DNA of 64,000 nt from assembly GCF_018139145.2 (NCBI RefSeq), contig NC_059482.1, positions 9,601,294-9,665,293 of the forward strand, given 5' to 3'. Origin of the DNA: Gymnogyps californianus. Taxonomy: Eukaryota; Chordata; Aves; Accipitriformes; Cathartidae. A model generated the notes under the pieces. The model worked only from the letters and a program-made list of their open reading frames with translations. It had not been told where the DNA came from and did no database searches. The position numbers were made by a program, and so were the translations under genes. Below, piece after piece: positions 27,901 through 40,800 of this stretch; position 1 is the first letter of the stretch, and each line of letters starts with the position of its first letter.

Positions 27901-30900
27901 GAGAAAAGCAACTCCCAGAGTACTAGTGTTACTAAGCACACCAACAGCAAACTGAAGCCACCCCATCTCCTCCCAGTCAAAAAACAAACCACAGCAGTGA
28001 TATCTCATGTAACGTCTCAGTACCCAAACTGCAGCACTGGTATTAACATTTCACACAGGCAAGCTGTTCTATCTATACTAAAAAAATCAAATAGAAAAGT
28101 CAAATTCAACTCACTCTCAGCACGAAGCTTCCTTGGCTAGAAACTGTTATTTTTTTACAAGACAGGTTGGAGCACTTCTGCTTTATTCTAAGTTATATTC
28201 CAACCCTCCACAGATCCTTTATTCAGTCACGGAATATTTCCAGACTCCTAGAGAGCTTTACAGCTTGACATGTCAAAATACTCATTGTGTTTGGGGTTCT
28301 AGAGTCTAAAGATGATCCTACAGCTGAGACCATGCCCTACAAGACTACTAAAGCTTTTACAATGACTTTACAGTGCAGAATCTGCTGCAGGAAACCAAGG
28401 ATAAATAATGGGATGTCTATTCCATATAAGCATGTACGTGAGTGAATCCATCTGTTCACCTACATGGATAAGGTACCAAATAAAATTTAGCTGCTTACCT
28501 ATCATTATTACAAGGGTCAGAATCTTTTAAGAACAACAGTAAAAATCATATTGCGAACTATTTTAACCACCAATAGGAAATCTGCTGAATAGAGGCACAC
28601 AAAAGAAACTACAATTTTTGAAGCCCAAGAAAAGCTTCTGAAAATACAGATCGTTTGTATATTTATCAAACATAACAGACTTCTATATACTTTAGCATAA
28701 AATGTAAAAAGCTCTAAAAAAGTCTCTAAAAAGCTTTGGAGCCTCCTATGGCTATACATAGTCCAATAGGATCTGCTTTGTGGAAAGGATGTTAGTCCAC
28801 CTTGGAAACAATATTTGTAGAAGAACGTGTGGAAATGCATACGGTAAGCTAATTCACATGATAGTAGGGATAGCATACGAAGAGGATGTTTCTACAATAA
28901 ATATTGGGAAGAAAGAGTACAGGTTAATTGCTTCCTATGCTGCAAAGTGGAGATCTTAAAACCTAGTTCCATAACCAGCAATGATAATGGATGGAAAGGT
29001 TGCACTGATTACAGCAGCTCTGGATTAGCTTTGCAAAAATTCAGAACTTTCAAAGGGCCAGAAATGGGTTGCATCAGATGAATCTAGATTCAGGCATCTA
29101 TATTTGGATAGCTAGAGGCCAGTGGTAGTTTCATCTAGGTATGTGAAAACACGCAGAACAACAGCATGAAAGAGAGCATAACGTACAGCCCCACTCTGCT
29201 CTTTCTGTATATAACCTGCTTGGAAGGTGCAATGCTATTGTATTTATTTTTTCTTGCCGTACGCCTCGGGGCAAAAGGTGACACCATCTGTTTCTGTTTA
29301 GGTTCCACATTTACTCTGAGCTTTATGGCTCCCTTCTGATCATGATTCACATAGCAGTTGTCTGATATCTTTTCTCTGTGCTGTCACTTAGGCAGGGACA
29401 GGAAGAGCCTTGCTTTCCCTTGAAAAGTAAGTCAGTCAACCACCACTATGGACTGACAATTCATAGCACCTTTCAAGATGTATTTTATACTGGTTAAATA
29501 TAAATAACAACAGCAAATGATGTTGTTGGAAATATGTCCTCTCTTTCACGTTAATGCATTCAGTTAATTTAGCATCTGCTCTATAAATATCGCTTCCTCT
29601 TTCCACATCATCCTAACAAAACATCAGTATTTCCATATGATGATGAATACTACTGTAGGGAACTTTGTAAGAAAGGAATTTTCTACATTATAGGATCACA
29701 TAAAACAAAGGGCACTTTATGCTACAAAGGGCCAGCTAAAGAATGGATCTTAAGAATTGCATTCCCCTGACCAGTGGATCTAAAAAGACAGCATTGTTCA
29801 AACTTGGAACCTTTTGTCTTTAGCACTGTGAAGTTTTTATATTTTGCCTTTGGAAGGTATACATCCCTCTGTTCCTCTGAATTCATCTTACAGTCAGCCT
29901 GATGAGTAGCACAGACAGAAGTCTTAGATGATGCATCAGTTTGCTTTCCTCTCAGATAGATTAAAAGGGCTACAGATGGGGGATGTGAGAACAGTGCTTA
30001 TGGAACAAAGAAGCAAAGAAAGGAAAACATTTCCGGAGTGAAAATTAAAAGAGAAATACCATTGTAATGGACAAATGAGAAATAATTAGGCAGACAAAAA
30101 GACCAAGAAAGCAAAGGCCTGTTTCTACAATAAAGTTGTGACGATATAAACCAGACCGACCAGATGTGACACACAAAGAAGGTAGCAGATCTAACACGTC
30201 AAGGTTCACCCATCAGCAAAAGGCATTTGGCTAGCATCAGCCTTACTTTGCCTGAATCATTTTCCTTGCAAAGCACACTCATTTTTCTGATCGTTTAAGT
30301 CCTTTTCTCTTCCTGTTGTTAGCTGCCTCTTCAAAAGATGCTAGCATTTCATTTCCACAGCAGTCTGGAAATACTTCATTGTACTACAGCATGGTTCTCT
30401 AGGAACACGGAATACGTGTGCCTTCCTCTTTTTTTCTTTTTTTTTTCTTTCTCATTGAGGAAGGCCCTGAAGCCATGTTCTCATTAAATCTTTACAGCTT
30501 TTTAAAATAGGAAGCTATTGTCCCATATAACCCTCCTTAATTATGCACCAATCAAAAAGTTTAAAAGAACAGCTCTGCAAGTGACAACTAGCAGGCAAGC
30601 GAAAGGAAAGAAACCTAACTCATGAATTACTGTTTAATTTTTTCCCTGTAACACAGGAACCTACGTAAGCATGAGGATGGCTTAGCACAGGAAAGGGACT
30701 AAAGGATCCTGAGGGAAAAAAGTTCTATCTAAGAATCTACTTTTTGTCAAATTTATATTCTTATTTAGAGGACATATATGCTATTATTTACTGCCTCAAA
30801 TAGGCTTCATGATACTCATAAACCAAACAGATATTCAAAACAGACTTTTGAAAAACTCTTTAAGTGTCCATTTTGAGACACCTGGAGCTCAAGCATTAGA

Positions 30901-30930
30901 AGTGAGTGACTTCAGAAATAAAGCAGCTAA

Positions 30931-31002
30931 GTAATATTGAACTAGCCAAATGCTGACACATGCTATGTAATATTTAACTAGCTAAATTATGACACGTGCT
31001 AC
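30931..31002. repeat. Two-copy 36 bp tandem duplication
   Basis: Unit 1 (30931-30966) and unit 2 (30967-31002) abut and both begin GTAATATT. By hand comparison they match at 30 of 36 positions with no gap. The six differences suggest an old local duplication. No gene overlaps it and no function can be assigned. Confidence 0.85.
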
Positions 31003-33751
31003 ATCTGTGAATTGCTTTGACTTCAGTGACAGCTAGACAATGCAAAAAACCAAGAGAAGAAATTTCTAAAGTAATACCAATAGTATGATCAGGAAAATTT
31101 CTATGTCTAATTCCAAATTAGGTTTGTGTTGATTCACACTTAAGATTCAGAAGCAACATTACTGCTTCTCACAGGCTTTCCTAAAGAAGCTTTTAGGCAA
31201 ATTGTAGAAATCTCTAGAAGACGAGTTGTTTCTACCACCTTCCACCACAGAAGGAGTAAATACTGCTAACAGTCTCATGGTGTCAGTTTTGACATCACGA
31301 GCTGACACTCTGCGAGAAGTCAATGCTCCAAGGTCTTAAGCCTGCCTGACAAAGATCAGGAAAAAATACCTCATCCAGTTTTAGATCTGATGTAGAACTA
31401 ATATCAAGAGTTTAGGTTTAGGCTTCTGAACTTGAAGTTTGAATGAAGGTTTGTAATAAGGAAAATTACCCTTTGTTCTAATGCACAAATTATGAGGCCA
31501 CACCACGACATGAATGGTACTACATCCAAATCTACACCTCTGAAGTTGGGCTGTCCAGAACTCAATGCCGAGCTCTTTGAAATACCACTCGTTTTCTTTG
31601 CAGCTGTATTCAAATTTTATGAAATTGCACCCTGGGGCACGAAGCAAAGATTCTCTGGGGATTAAATGCTTTTCTAAACCTAGATGATATTAGAAATAAA
31701 TTAACATAACTATTCAAAGTTACTTTTTCATTAAACCATTAGCATTTACACTCAATATCACTTTTTGCGCATTTTTACCTATTTAAACAATGACTGGAGG
31801 CACTGTACGATGGATTATCATTGACTACAGCAGTGCTGAACACAGACACTTGTGATATGTTCCAGCATGAAAAAGAAGTGGTGAAAATGTGTACAGCAGC
31901 CCTGGATATGTAATCAAGCACAGTGAGAATCCACCACCGATCTTTGGTTCACCTGCTAATCCAAGCTCTGGCCCTCTCCGGCCTCAGTTGTGCAACTCTT
32001 GCAGCAGTCACAGTAACAGATATTTTGCATGGGTAATCCTTCATCCTTCTAATCCCAACCGAGGGTTAGAATTGATGGACACCGGGTACACATAAACAAA
32101 GAACTTGAAAATACATAAGTTTGGGCTTGAATAAACAGTATTGAATAAACATATTAATAACAATACGGGCTTTAGAGCAAGATTAGCTGCTGACACAAAT
32201 AACACTTATTCACACTACAGGGAGTGATTCTAAAGAAATAACATGAAAGTGCACAGGCAGTGTTGGAAAATCAAGAAGGCTTTACACAAAGCAGCAAAAA
32301 AAGGAAAAAAGTTATGACAAGGAAAGTGATGATGTTTCCTCTTTTTTAACTGCATAAACAAAAAATTAAACAGCTGTAGTAGCTACAGGTGCAAAGTAGA
32401 AAATGGAGAGGATCAAACCAATGTTTCTTTTCAAATGTTCACAAGTAACTTTTTCTAGTATGAGACCTGAATAGAGACGGCAACTGTTTGGTTATACACA
32501 ATGGCATAGTTCATAACTAAAATCAGGTACCATTTCCCTTTGTGGCACAGAATTACCTCTTTAGAAATGTCACAGCAGAAACAGAGTATCTACCTTCTAT
32601 TTTCTTTATGTGATGAACCCATCACATTTACATCTGAACACATGCTTAAAATGCTCTAAATTTGTCATCTAATGTTCAACTAAACATGGTTGACTCAAAG
32701 TCAAGGTCTCAGTTACAGTTGGAAGCATCAGGCAGGTCTGATTTTTCTCAAGTTTGGCCCCTAAAAAATAAATTATCCAAAGGGGTCCCAGCATCTAAAA
32801 TCTATTCCAGTGACTTGTAATTCATACAGGACACTGAAACATGGTTTTATCTAAGCTTTCTGCTCATAGACTGCAAAGAAAGAAAGAAAAAAAAGGAGTA
32901 ATTTATGGGTGGACTGGAATAAAGAGTTGGGAAATGGTTGGTGCAGCAGGAGTATAACATATGTGATGGATACAGAGATGTCAACTGGGCGGAAGGGCCT
33001 GATGGAGCCGTATGTTCTGAGACTTACTTAGTTTTTCTGCTTGAAATGAGAGAGGCAGATGAATTACTTTGACGGTAGGGATTAACCATCGTGCAGGTCA
33101 GTATTCAAAAACATCAAAACCCGAAAATTCACCTTCAATTGTGAAATGTGTTCTGTTGCAACAGCACTGAAAAAAAGCAGTTGGGCATGCTCAGCTAGGA
33201 AAGGAAGGACAGGAGGGTAACAATGGGAAGTAATTATGAAGTGGAGGTTGGTTTTTTTTTTTTTTCCACTTTCTGGTCCTAATTTTGCTTTAACCAAGCA
33301 TCTGCCATGTAATATAGTCTTCATATGCAACAGACACAGAATTCCATGCATTTAAAAGGACTAGTGTAGGGTTTCAGTGCCAGATCTCTGAGCAAAGCTT
33401 TTCACTATTTTCATCAAGACACAGTCTGAGTCTCTGGGTGAAACCTGACTACTGACTCCATAAAAATTACATATAAAGTTCTTAATTGCTTTACAGTCCT
33501 TCAACCTCACCTTTTTTCCATTGTTTTCTAAGGCAAAAAAGGAGACAGAAAGAACATGGTTGTAAAATACCAAGTACTCTATCCTTGGCACACCTTATGT
33601 TCTGACAAGTCAGGAAGATAATTGAGAGCCAGTGAAATTTCCCAGATTTAACGAAATATTCCATGCATTCAGCACAAAGCAAGGACTTTTTTCTTCAGCA
33701 GTCCCACAAGGAATAATGAAAGTGAGCTACAGTTAATAAAGTGTTTGGATA
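31003..33751. other. Non-coding region, nothing recognised
   Basis: Short scattered open frames only, none of a known family. A GAAA-rich run lies near 32878-32897 and a poly-T run near 33252-33265. No mobile element was recognised. Confidence 0.5.
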
Positions 33752-33756
33752 CTGTA
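33752..33756. repeat. Target-site duplication, left copy (CTGTA)
   Basis: The five bases CTGTA directly before the LTR are repeated exactly at 34352-34356 directly after it. This is the expected footprint of integrase-mediated insertion. A 5 bp duplication fits ERVL-type (and some other) retroviruses. Confidence 0.85.
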
Positions 33757-34019
33757 TGTCCTGGTTTCAGCTGGGATAGAGTTAATTTTCTTCTTAGTAG
33801 CTGGTACAGTGTGTTTTGGATTTAGTGTGAGAATAATGTTGATAACACACTGATGGTTTAGTTGTTGCTGAGTAGTGCTTACCCTAAGTTAAGGATTTTT
33901 CAGTTTCCCATGCTCTGCCAGCAAGCAGGTGTGCAAGAAGCTGGGAGGGAGCACAGCCGGGGCAGCTGACCCCAACTAGCCAAAGGGATATTCCATACCA
34001 TGGAACATCATGCCCAGCA

Positions 34020-34025
34020 TATAAA
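34020..34025 (+). promoter_or_regulatory. LTR TATA box
   Basis: TATAAA within CATATAAATGG, placed as expected at the end of U3. It is followed by a GC-richer stretch with several CpG sites before the polyadenylation signal. It is a candidate core promoter of the LTR; activity is unknown. Confidence 0.65.
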
Positions 34026-34217
34026 TGGAAGGGAGTTGGCTGGGAGGTGCAGATCGCTGCTCGGGCATCGGTCAGCGGGCGGTCAGCAATTGCATTGTGC
34101 ATCACTTGTCTTTTCTTGGGTTTTATTTCTCTTTTTTTTTTTTAGTTATATTCCTTTTCATTACAATTATTTTATTTTATTATTATTGTTGTTGTTATAT
34201 TTTATTTTACTTTAGTT

Positions 34218-34223
34218 ATTAAA
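34218..34223 (+). terminator. LTR polyadenylation signal (ATTAAA)
   Basis: ATTAAA in TTAGTTATTAAACTGTTC, the common variant of AATAAA. It lies about 130 bases before the LTR end, consistent with marking the R/U5 area. Confidence 0.65.
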
Positions 34224-34351
34224 CTGTTCTTATCTCAGCCCAGGAGTTTCACTACTTTTTTTTGATTCTCCTCCCCATCCCACTGGCAGGAGGGAGGAGG
34301 GAGCGAGCGGCTGTGCCGTGCTTAGTTGCTGGCTGGGGTTAAACCACAACA

Positions 34352-34356
34352 CTGTA
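34352..34356. repeat. Target-site duplication, right copy (CTGTA)
   Basis: Exact copy of the five bases at 33752-33756, directly after the terminal CA of the LTR. Confidence 0.85.
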
Positions 34357-34639
34357 CAAGCAGAGTTGAGTAAACTTTCTTTCTCTGACAGAGTTAGCCA
34401 CAAGTCAATTGGAATCTTCTTACATCCCAAGAAATTGTTTTTATTGGCATATTTCAATTTTTCATCACGGAAATGTATTCTCCCTTACATACAGGACATA
34501 AAATCTGAGTTTCCTTAGATAATTCCAGTCAACTCAAGACTGACAACAACTTTCAAGATAAATCTGATGTATTTTAAAAAGGGTCAGGCACAGTGTCCTG
34601 CTGTCATTCCTTATTGGTGATGTGGTTGTTGTCAGGGAG

Positions 34640-34815
34640 TCACATAAAACTTGGGAGACGAGACCTCCATTCTATCCTTTGTCCGCAGGCATCCTCACTG
34701 AATTTGGCTATGACACTTACTACCTCTGCACTTAAAAAATGTAGCTATAAAATGGGAGTAAAGTCCTTTTCAATTTCTCAGGGATACTGTAGGAAGGAGA
34801 TGTACAATAAAATTT
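34640..34815 (+). mobile_element. MIR/CORE-SINE-like element (ancient), copy 2
   Basis: Blocks in MIR order: ACTTGGGAGACGAGACCTCC near 34649, TTCTATCC, CTATGACACTTACTACCTC near 34709, CTATAAAATGGGAGTAAAG near 34745, and a TCAGGGATACTGTAGGAAGG block near 34778. These match the MIR 'gacctgggttctag', 'gtgacc...acttacc', 'ctgtaaaatggggataat' and 'cacagggttgttgtgagga' parts. It starts about 290 bases after the LTR and is much older. An L2-derived tail is an alternative. Boundaries are approximate. Confidence 0.6.
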
Positions 34816-37800
34816 TACCAGACTCTCAGCTGTCAGTGATGAAGACTACACATCTGAGATTGAAAAAGTTCTGCCATATTCTGATTTGAGGTCTAGCACA
34901 TCCCTAAGAACATGTACCTACAAGGAAAACAGAAGCATAAAGTTTCCTCAGTTTTTGAGAGCTGAGGGCTAAGTAATTCTCATCCCACAAACAAAAACCA
35001 CCTTCCCTTTGCAATGGAGTGGCATAACTTGCCTTCTGGTTTGACAGTCGGAACTAGGTCCAAGTGTAATCCTCATAACACATAAAGTGAATTTCCCACA
35101 AGCTGCCAAAGCCTGTCAGAAAAGAAGAAACACTTTAGTGCACCCACCATAGCTGGGGGAAAAGATAGTGGACTGCTTCCAGAGGAAAAAAGTTAAAATC
35201 CAGTAGTAAAAACTCTGCTGAACTGCAGTTACTGGAGGGATTAGGAGAACTAGACTCTGCTGAAGTATGAACTAGTATCATGGTATTTTTCCTGTCAGAA
35301 ACTATAATGCAAGGATTGAAGACTCTGAATTCCAGCAATGTAACAAAAATTGATGCAATTTCAGCTGTGTACAGCACTGTACACATCACCTCTGCTAACT
35401 ATCCATTTATGCATCCAAGAATGATGGTAAAAAACACAGTGAGATTTTCAGATAGTGGGTCTGTGAGAATCTAATGAGGTTTTTTTACATACAGCAGTGA
35501 TCTGCAACTATTTGTGACCAAGTTCAAATTGGCATAGAAGGGAACAGAGCAGCTCTCTGCGGCAATACCGTGTGCAGGGGGACCTGCTTTTGCAGGAGTG
35601 TAGATTTCTGTAATATTTGCATTCCAAATAGGCCACATAACTTACGACTAAATTACTCTTCTATGTTCTCCAGGTCCTAATAGAAGTAGTAAAAAAACAT
35701 TTAATGAAAAAGAAACTGAATGCTTTTATGGAAGGTCTCAGAGTTCAGATCAGAGAATGGCAAAACTCCTTTGATCTGTGGTATGAACCCTCCCTGTTCT
35801 CATCATCACTGCTCTCCTGTCAACTAAATACATGCTGAAAAGTGAATTGTGGTCCCTAACTAGCTGTGATACTGCTTTCCTTAAGATGCTAGCTTTTTGT
35901 ACTGTTTTTCACTAGCCCTGTACAAAGGTTACGGGCACAGCAGCAAGAGCAGCAAGATATAGCCTACTCTAAATCTAGGATGCTTGATTAGTTTCCAGAG
36001 ACCTTTGAACACAGAGTTTCCATGGTGTTTTGATTTTTTCCCTCTCAATTTTATTACTAACCTTCCTTTATCATCCACCAAGCTCATGGCAATCTAAACT
36101 TAAAAAACAAGCAGAAGTACAAAACCTCTAAATGAGCCTAGCATTTCACATGGCTAGATTGTCAGGCACAATCCTTATGTAAGCACCTAAAACTAAACCT
36201 TATAATCTAATTTTTCCCCCTTATTTGTTAAGCAGTAACACTAATGATTTGATTGTGAAACACTTATGCATATGAATGAGCTTTTATGTAAGGCCTGATT
36301 TTAATTAAAAAACAAACCTAATCGTACTAACTTCAGAGCTAGAAATAGGGAAAAATTCAGTGGCAAGTGGGGCAGTAACAGTGCAATTGGTACCGGCTAT
36401 TGAACAGTGTTACGCTGACATAATTTTATGAATTCTTTAAGAAACCATAAAGAAATATACATTATCTGCCAGAGGAAAAATAAACAAGATGGAGGTAAAA
36501 GTGGGAGTTCAGAGGTTACTGAGAAAAGGTGTTTCAAAGAAATTGGTTCCAGGGAAAGAAAGGTTTCAGGAGAAAAGGGCAGGCAGCCTTTAGCATGCGT
36601 AGGGGAAGGTCAAGACTGGAACAGTACAGGCACTGGGAGGACTTGAGACAGAGCTTGAAAATGCTCTGAAAAAATATCCAATAGCGACAACAGGAAGTTC
36701 TTCTGTAAACATAAAGATTACTAATGTGGTTTCTCCTATGCTGAAATAAGCCATCAGAAGGTCACAAGTTGGATCTTCATCTCCCTGACAACTGACATTG
36801 ACAGTTACTTTAGGGGAAAGAGATATAGCCTCATACATATCTGTGAATTTCAAAAATAGGGTTTTAAATCGGGTTCCAGTTTGTACACATTATCACAAGA
36901 TTCTTGATTCCAGTAACCTGCACTTTCTACTTTCCTTATTGAGGTCTAGTAGAAACAGTTTATTACTTGGTTTCTAATAAACAAATTCAAACAAATACCT
37001 GAATATTTTTCACAGTTTTTTAAAATGAACAAAGTACAAACAGAAGTCAAACAACTCTACATTGTTTCAAATTGTAGATCTCAATACTTAATGAGGCCAA
37101 ATTAATAGTACACATACCATTTCAAGCATTTAACTTCCTATGTCTTTAGAGAGAATTAAGAGTTGTATTAAATTTCAAATTAAGTCATTCCAGTCAGCAG
37201 TCAATGGTAGTAAAGCAAAGTCTTGTCTCTTGACAAAGATTCAAGCATTTGCTCATTATTATCTATGCCTTTAGCCCTCTAACTGCCCCATGCTGCAGTT
37301 GTTAGCTTTCTCATCTTTTCTTCAGAAGTGGCCATCAGTGCAAATATCTGCAAAACCACCTGTTTATCTAATACGTTTAATCAGGTATAGTTGTGCCACT
37401 TCAAAAGATGAAAGCAGCACAAACATAATGTTTATTTATTTCACTGTAACTCAACTCCCTCTTTAAAAAACCTCTTTTTTAATTTCCCCACAGAGCAGGC
37501 TTGTGACAACATCCTTCTCACAGGCCAAAAATATCATTGGGCTCAAGACTGTTAACTACTACTGTATTGCCTTCCAATTTGCTTCTGTGTGCCACTAGAG
37601 ATGTGATCCTCAACCAGTCTCATATTACTTTTACAGCCTGATTCACGTTCCAAGTCTAGCAAGTTACTTAAATGACTGCCTAGCGATAAGTACACAAGCA
37701 CTCCCATTGGTGAAACAGCAATGTATTTTCTTTATTTACATTTTCTTCTAAGTCCATCACAGTGTTGGTCGATCAGCTCTGATCAATGCTAAGGTGTCAG

Positions 37801-40800
37801 TTTAGATGTAAACCCTTTAAAAAGCTGCACTTTGGGGCTTAACAATAATCGGGAGGTCTCCAACCAACATATTTATTGAGCTTGAAAGCATCAGCCTCTG
37901 ACCAAATCTGTTTGACCCTTCATTCACATCACTGCAGCAGGACGTTAAGCAGCCTTTTGCACTAGAATACTAAACATCACAACTCCAGAAATGCACTCCC
38001 TGGTAATTTGATTGTAATCTTCAGCTTTTAAGGTTTTCCTGCTTCCTTGTGTGCTGCAAGTTAGGCTGCTATGTAAACTATAGGGACTCTTTCGCTCCAA
38101 AAAAAACCCCCAAAACCAGAAATCCCATAAAAAGTATTTTCATACAGTTCTTCAAGGCACACCTGCAAAACTTTATTTCCTTTAATGTTCTCTAGAGACT
38201 TTAATTAATCACTTATCAGGTCACGAGCCTAGAGAACATTACAAAAAGAATTTTCCAGGTGCATGGTTTTTAGCTGTTCTTTGTGTTTTCAGTGCAAGTC
38301 TTTACTGACACCACTTTGCCCTAGAGTAGAACACAGTTGATTCTACTTAGGTGAAAATCTGTCATGTCATAAGCAGTGTCATAGCCTTTCTGAATATTGA
38401 TTTTTGGAAAACAAGTTTTATAAGTTCACTTTTCTATTTCTTTTAAGATGGAATCACAGATATTCATTTGGTACAATAAGGTCTCACTGATATGAAAACA
38501 TAGAAAAGAGATTGCAGGTGAGAACCTCTGCTAGATATCTCTTTTGCATTATACCAGCACCTGCATTAAAGAGGATTTGGCCACAGAGTGATGCAGAAAT
38601 TCTACTCTAAACAAGCACTAAGTGTAACTCATCTTCGAAAGCGTGCAGAGCAAATTAGTCATCTAAAAGCTCACATTTTGGCATGGGGAGAGGTAAAATG
38701 TTACACTGATTTCCCAAGTGTCTAAAAAGTAGATCAAGTAACACTAAAATGAAATTGTCAAACTGGAAAATGATTTTCACTGAGATAATCTTTATACTTA
38801 GGAAATAAATACTGCAGATGATGTCTAATGCAGTCCAACTCTGATGTGCAATACCCCTTTACCAATTCTTTCCTGTTGTCACATACTCATTTCTCCCCCT
38901 TTTTTAAAGACACTTGCAATCTGCCCATAAAGTGATATTCATTAGGGTCTGGTGAGGATTTGAGATGGCAAGATTTATGGTGAGTGAACCAATGAACAGA
39001 TGCAGAACATTTTGCTCCTGACTCTATTGTCTTGATCCTTCCCTGTGTACTTCATCCTATCTTAAATCAGATTTCCACTGATGTTCATCGGAAGTTGTAG
39101 GGAGAGCCCATTCCAAAATGCACATGGCTTCTCTGCTCCTATATGCTTCATGTTCATTTGCTCCAAGTGGTACAAGAAGTACAAAATACTAGAGAGTACT
39201 GTAAAATAAGCCTGATCTCTGTATACTTAACTCCGTTAGGAAAACCTTCTGGAAGGTTCTCCATTTGGACAAATGCAGTACTCAGACATAATCTGCACTG
39301 TCAAACATCAGTTACCTAGTCCACTCCTGAACACAGAAAGCACGTCATATCACAGTGAGAGAGATCTGGGCTGTATGGGAAAGCTTGCAGCCCGGTGAGC
39401 TACATGAGCTACCCGTAGCCTACAGAGGAGCACAGCGACACCTGGTCTGCCCCTTATGCTCTGGGTTTTAATGGTTATCTCCGAGATGTAAGCATTTTCT
39501 TCACTCTACGGTACCACTTAGGACACTGAAAAAGTACCTATATTTTTCTTCATATCTCATGATACAATGATAGAGCATCAATGCAATGTCCTGGAATTTA
39601 ACCCGTTGCAAGCATGAATGTCCCACTTGTGGATTTCCACTTCTCCATGTCCTTCCTGGTACCTACAATTTGGGAGATGCATTTGGTCCCTGAGCACATG
39701 AAAATAGCATTACAATTTCAATAGAATGAATGACTGTAGCATCTTATCATTAAGAGAATACGAGGGGGGCTGACATTCCCAAAATTATAACATCTGTGCT
39801 AAATAGACACTGGGCATCACAATCTGAAAGGGAACATTATTTTAACATCAAAGTAAACATATACTAAAGACGAAACTCTCCCCTTAAATCTACAGTGTTT
39901 CTCCGCACTTCACTCCTCACAGGATCTTACATGATAATTAGTGATGTTTCAGGTTATTGAAGCATTTCCTAGTCTCCCATTCTGCCAGGGAATGACAATC
40001 TGAATCACAGGATTAGAGAGAAGACAGAGAAAAAAAAAAACAAACCACCTCTTCATTTCAACCTTCTTCCTTCCACTCTAGAACACGTGCACATGCTGAT
40101 CTAGAAACTGCACTGCTTTGTTCTATCTAGTTACATGTTATTCCAACAACAAGCAAACACTTCATAGCATCATAGTCCATCTGTAGGGAAATTTTCAGTG
40201 GGGCTGCTCAGTGAACAAAGAAAATTACAGTCTGACCTGTCATGTTTATCCTCTTTGAATTCTTGGCAAGCTACTTAGGAAAAAGGTTTGGTTGTTTAGT
40301 TTTGGGTTTGGTTTTTTTTTTTATATTGCACTGTGTGAAATACTTTCCTACTGCTTAAAAGATCACCTTACTGCTAACTTTTAAATGCCAGCAGAGAACA
40401 GTTACAGTGGCCCCAATTCTCAACTTGGTGCCTATTTTGCCAAGGCCAAGCACGTCAGAGTGCTTTTGCAACTCTGTTCCAGTTCTCTGCAGATCAGGCT
40501 GTAGTCGCATGACCCCTCCATCTCATTGAACATGGCTTGATTCCTGGGGAAAAGTCAGGCTTTAGACTTCTGTAACCTAGAAAGAATCAAGATGGTATAC
40601 GTAACATAGAGCAAAGAAAGGAGATGGGGCAGCATTTTCAGTATCAGATACATATTTTTATACTTTGCTACAATTTTCCACCTGTGGTGCTTGAGTCAAC
40701 ACTAAAGTAAGAGCTGCAGGGAGCCAAGGACCCTCAGTCCCCAAAAATCAGCAGATGAAAAAATAGTTTCCTTTCCTACCTTCCCCGGCCCCCCCCCAAG

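Larger units (their letters stand above)
22916..30930. other. Non-coding region, nothing recognised apart from small motifs
   Basis: About 8 kb with short scattered open frames (longest about 119 codons, 28517-28876 on the minus strand), none of a known family. It contains a G-rich motif at 23310-23332, a (TTGG)4 run at 24933-24948 and a T/C-rich run near 30426-30450. The stretch at 25270-25700 is somewhat less AT-rich than its surroundings but shows no recognisable exon. Confidence 0.5.
33757..34351 (+). mobile_element. Solo LTR of an endogenous retrovirus (neoavian type)
   Basis: A 595 bp element begins TGTCCTGGTTT and ends AAACCACAACA, giving the TG...CA ends of an LTR with an imperfect terminal inverted repeat (9 of 11 positions). 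It is flanked by a perfect CTGTA duplication. Inside are a TATAAA box (34020-34025) and, about 200 bases on, an ATTAAA polyadenylation signal (34218-34223), so the U3-R-U5 order reads on the plus strand. I recognise the opening and the 'GGATATTCCATACCAT' block as an LTR common in neoavian birds, probably ERVL-related; the family name is not certain. No gag, pol or env sequence follows, so this is a solo LTR, probably left by recombination between two LTRs. Confidence 0.9.

Noticed and set aside
28517..28876. 119-codon open frame on the minus strand
   Set aside because: The peptide has no recognisable domain or family, and its composition is that of translated AT-rich DNA. Expected by chance in a window this size.
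38455..38500. GGAATCACAGAT...GGTCTC resembling a CR1 3' end
   Set aside because: Only scattered words match; the terminal repeat and the TTGGAA block are missing.
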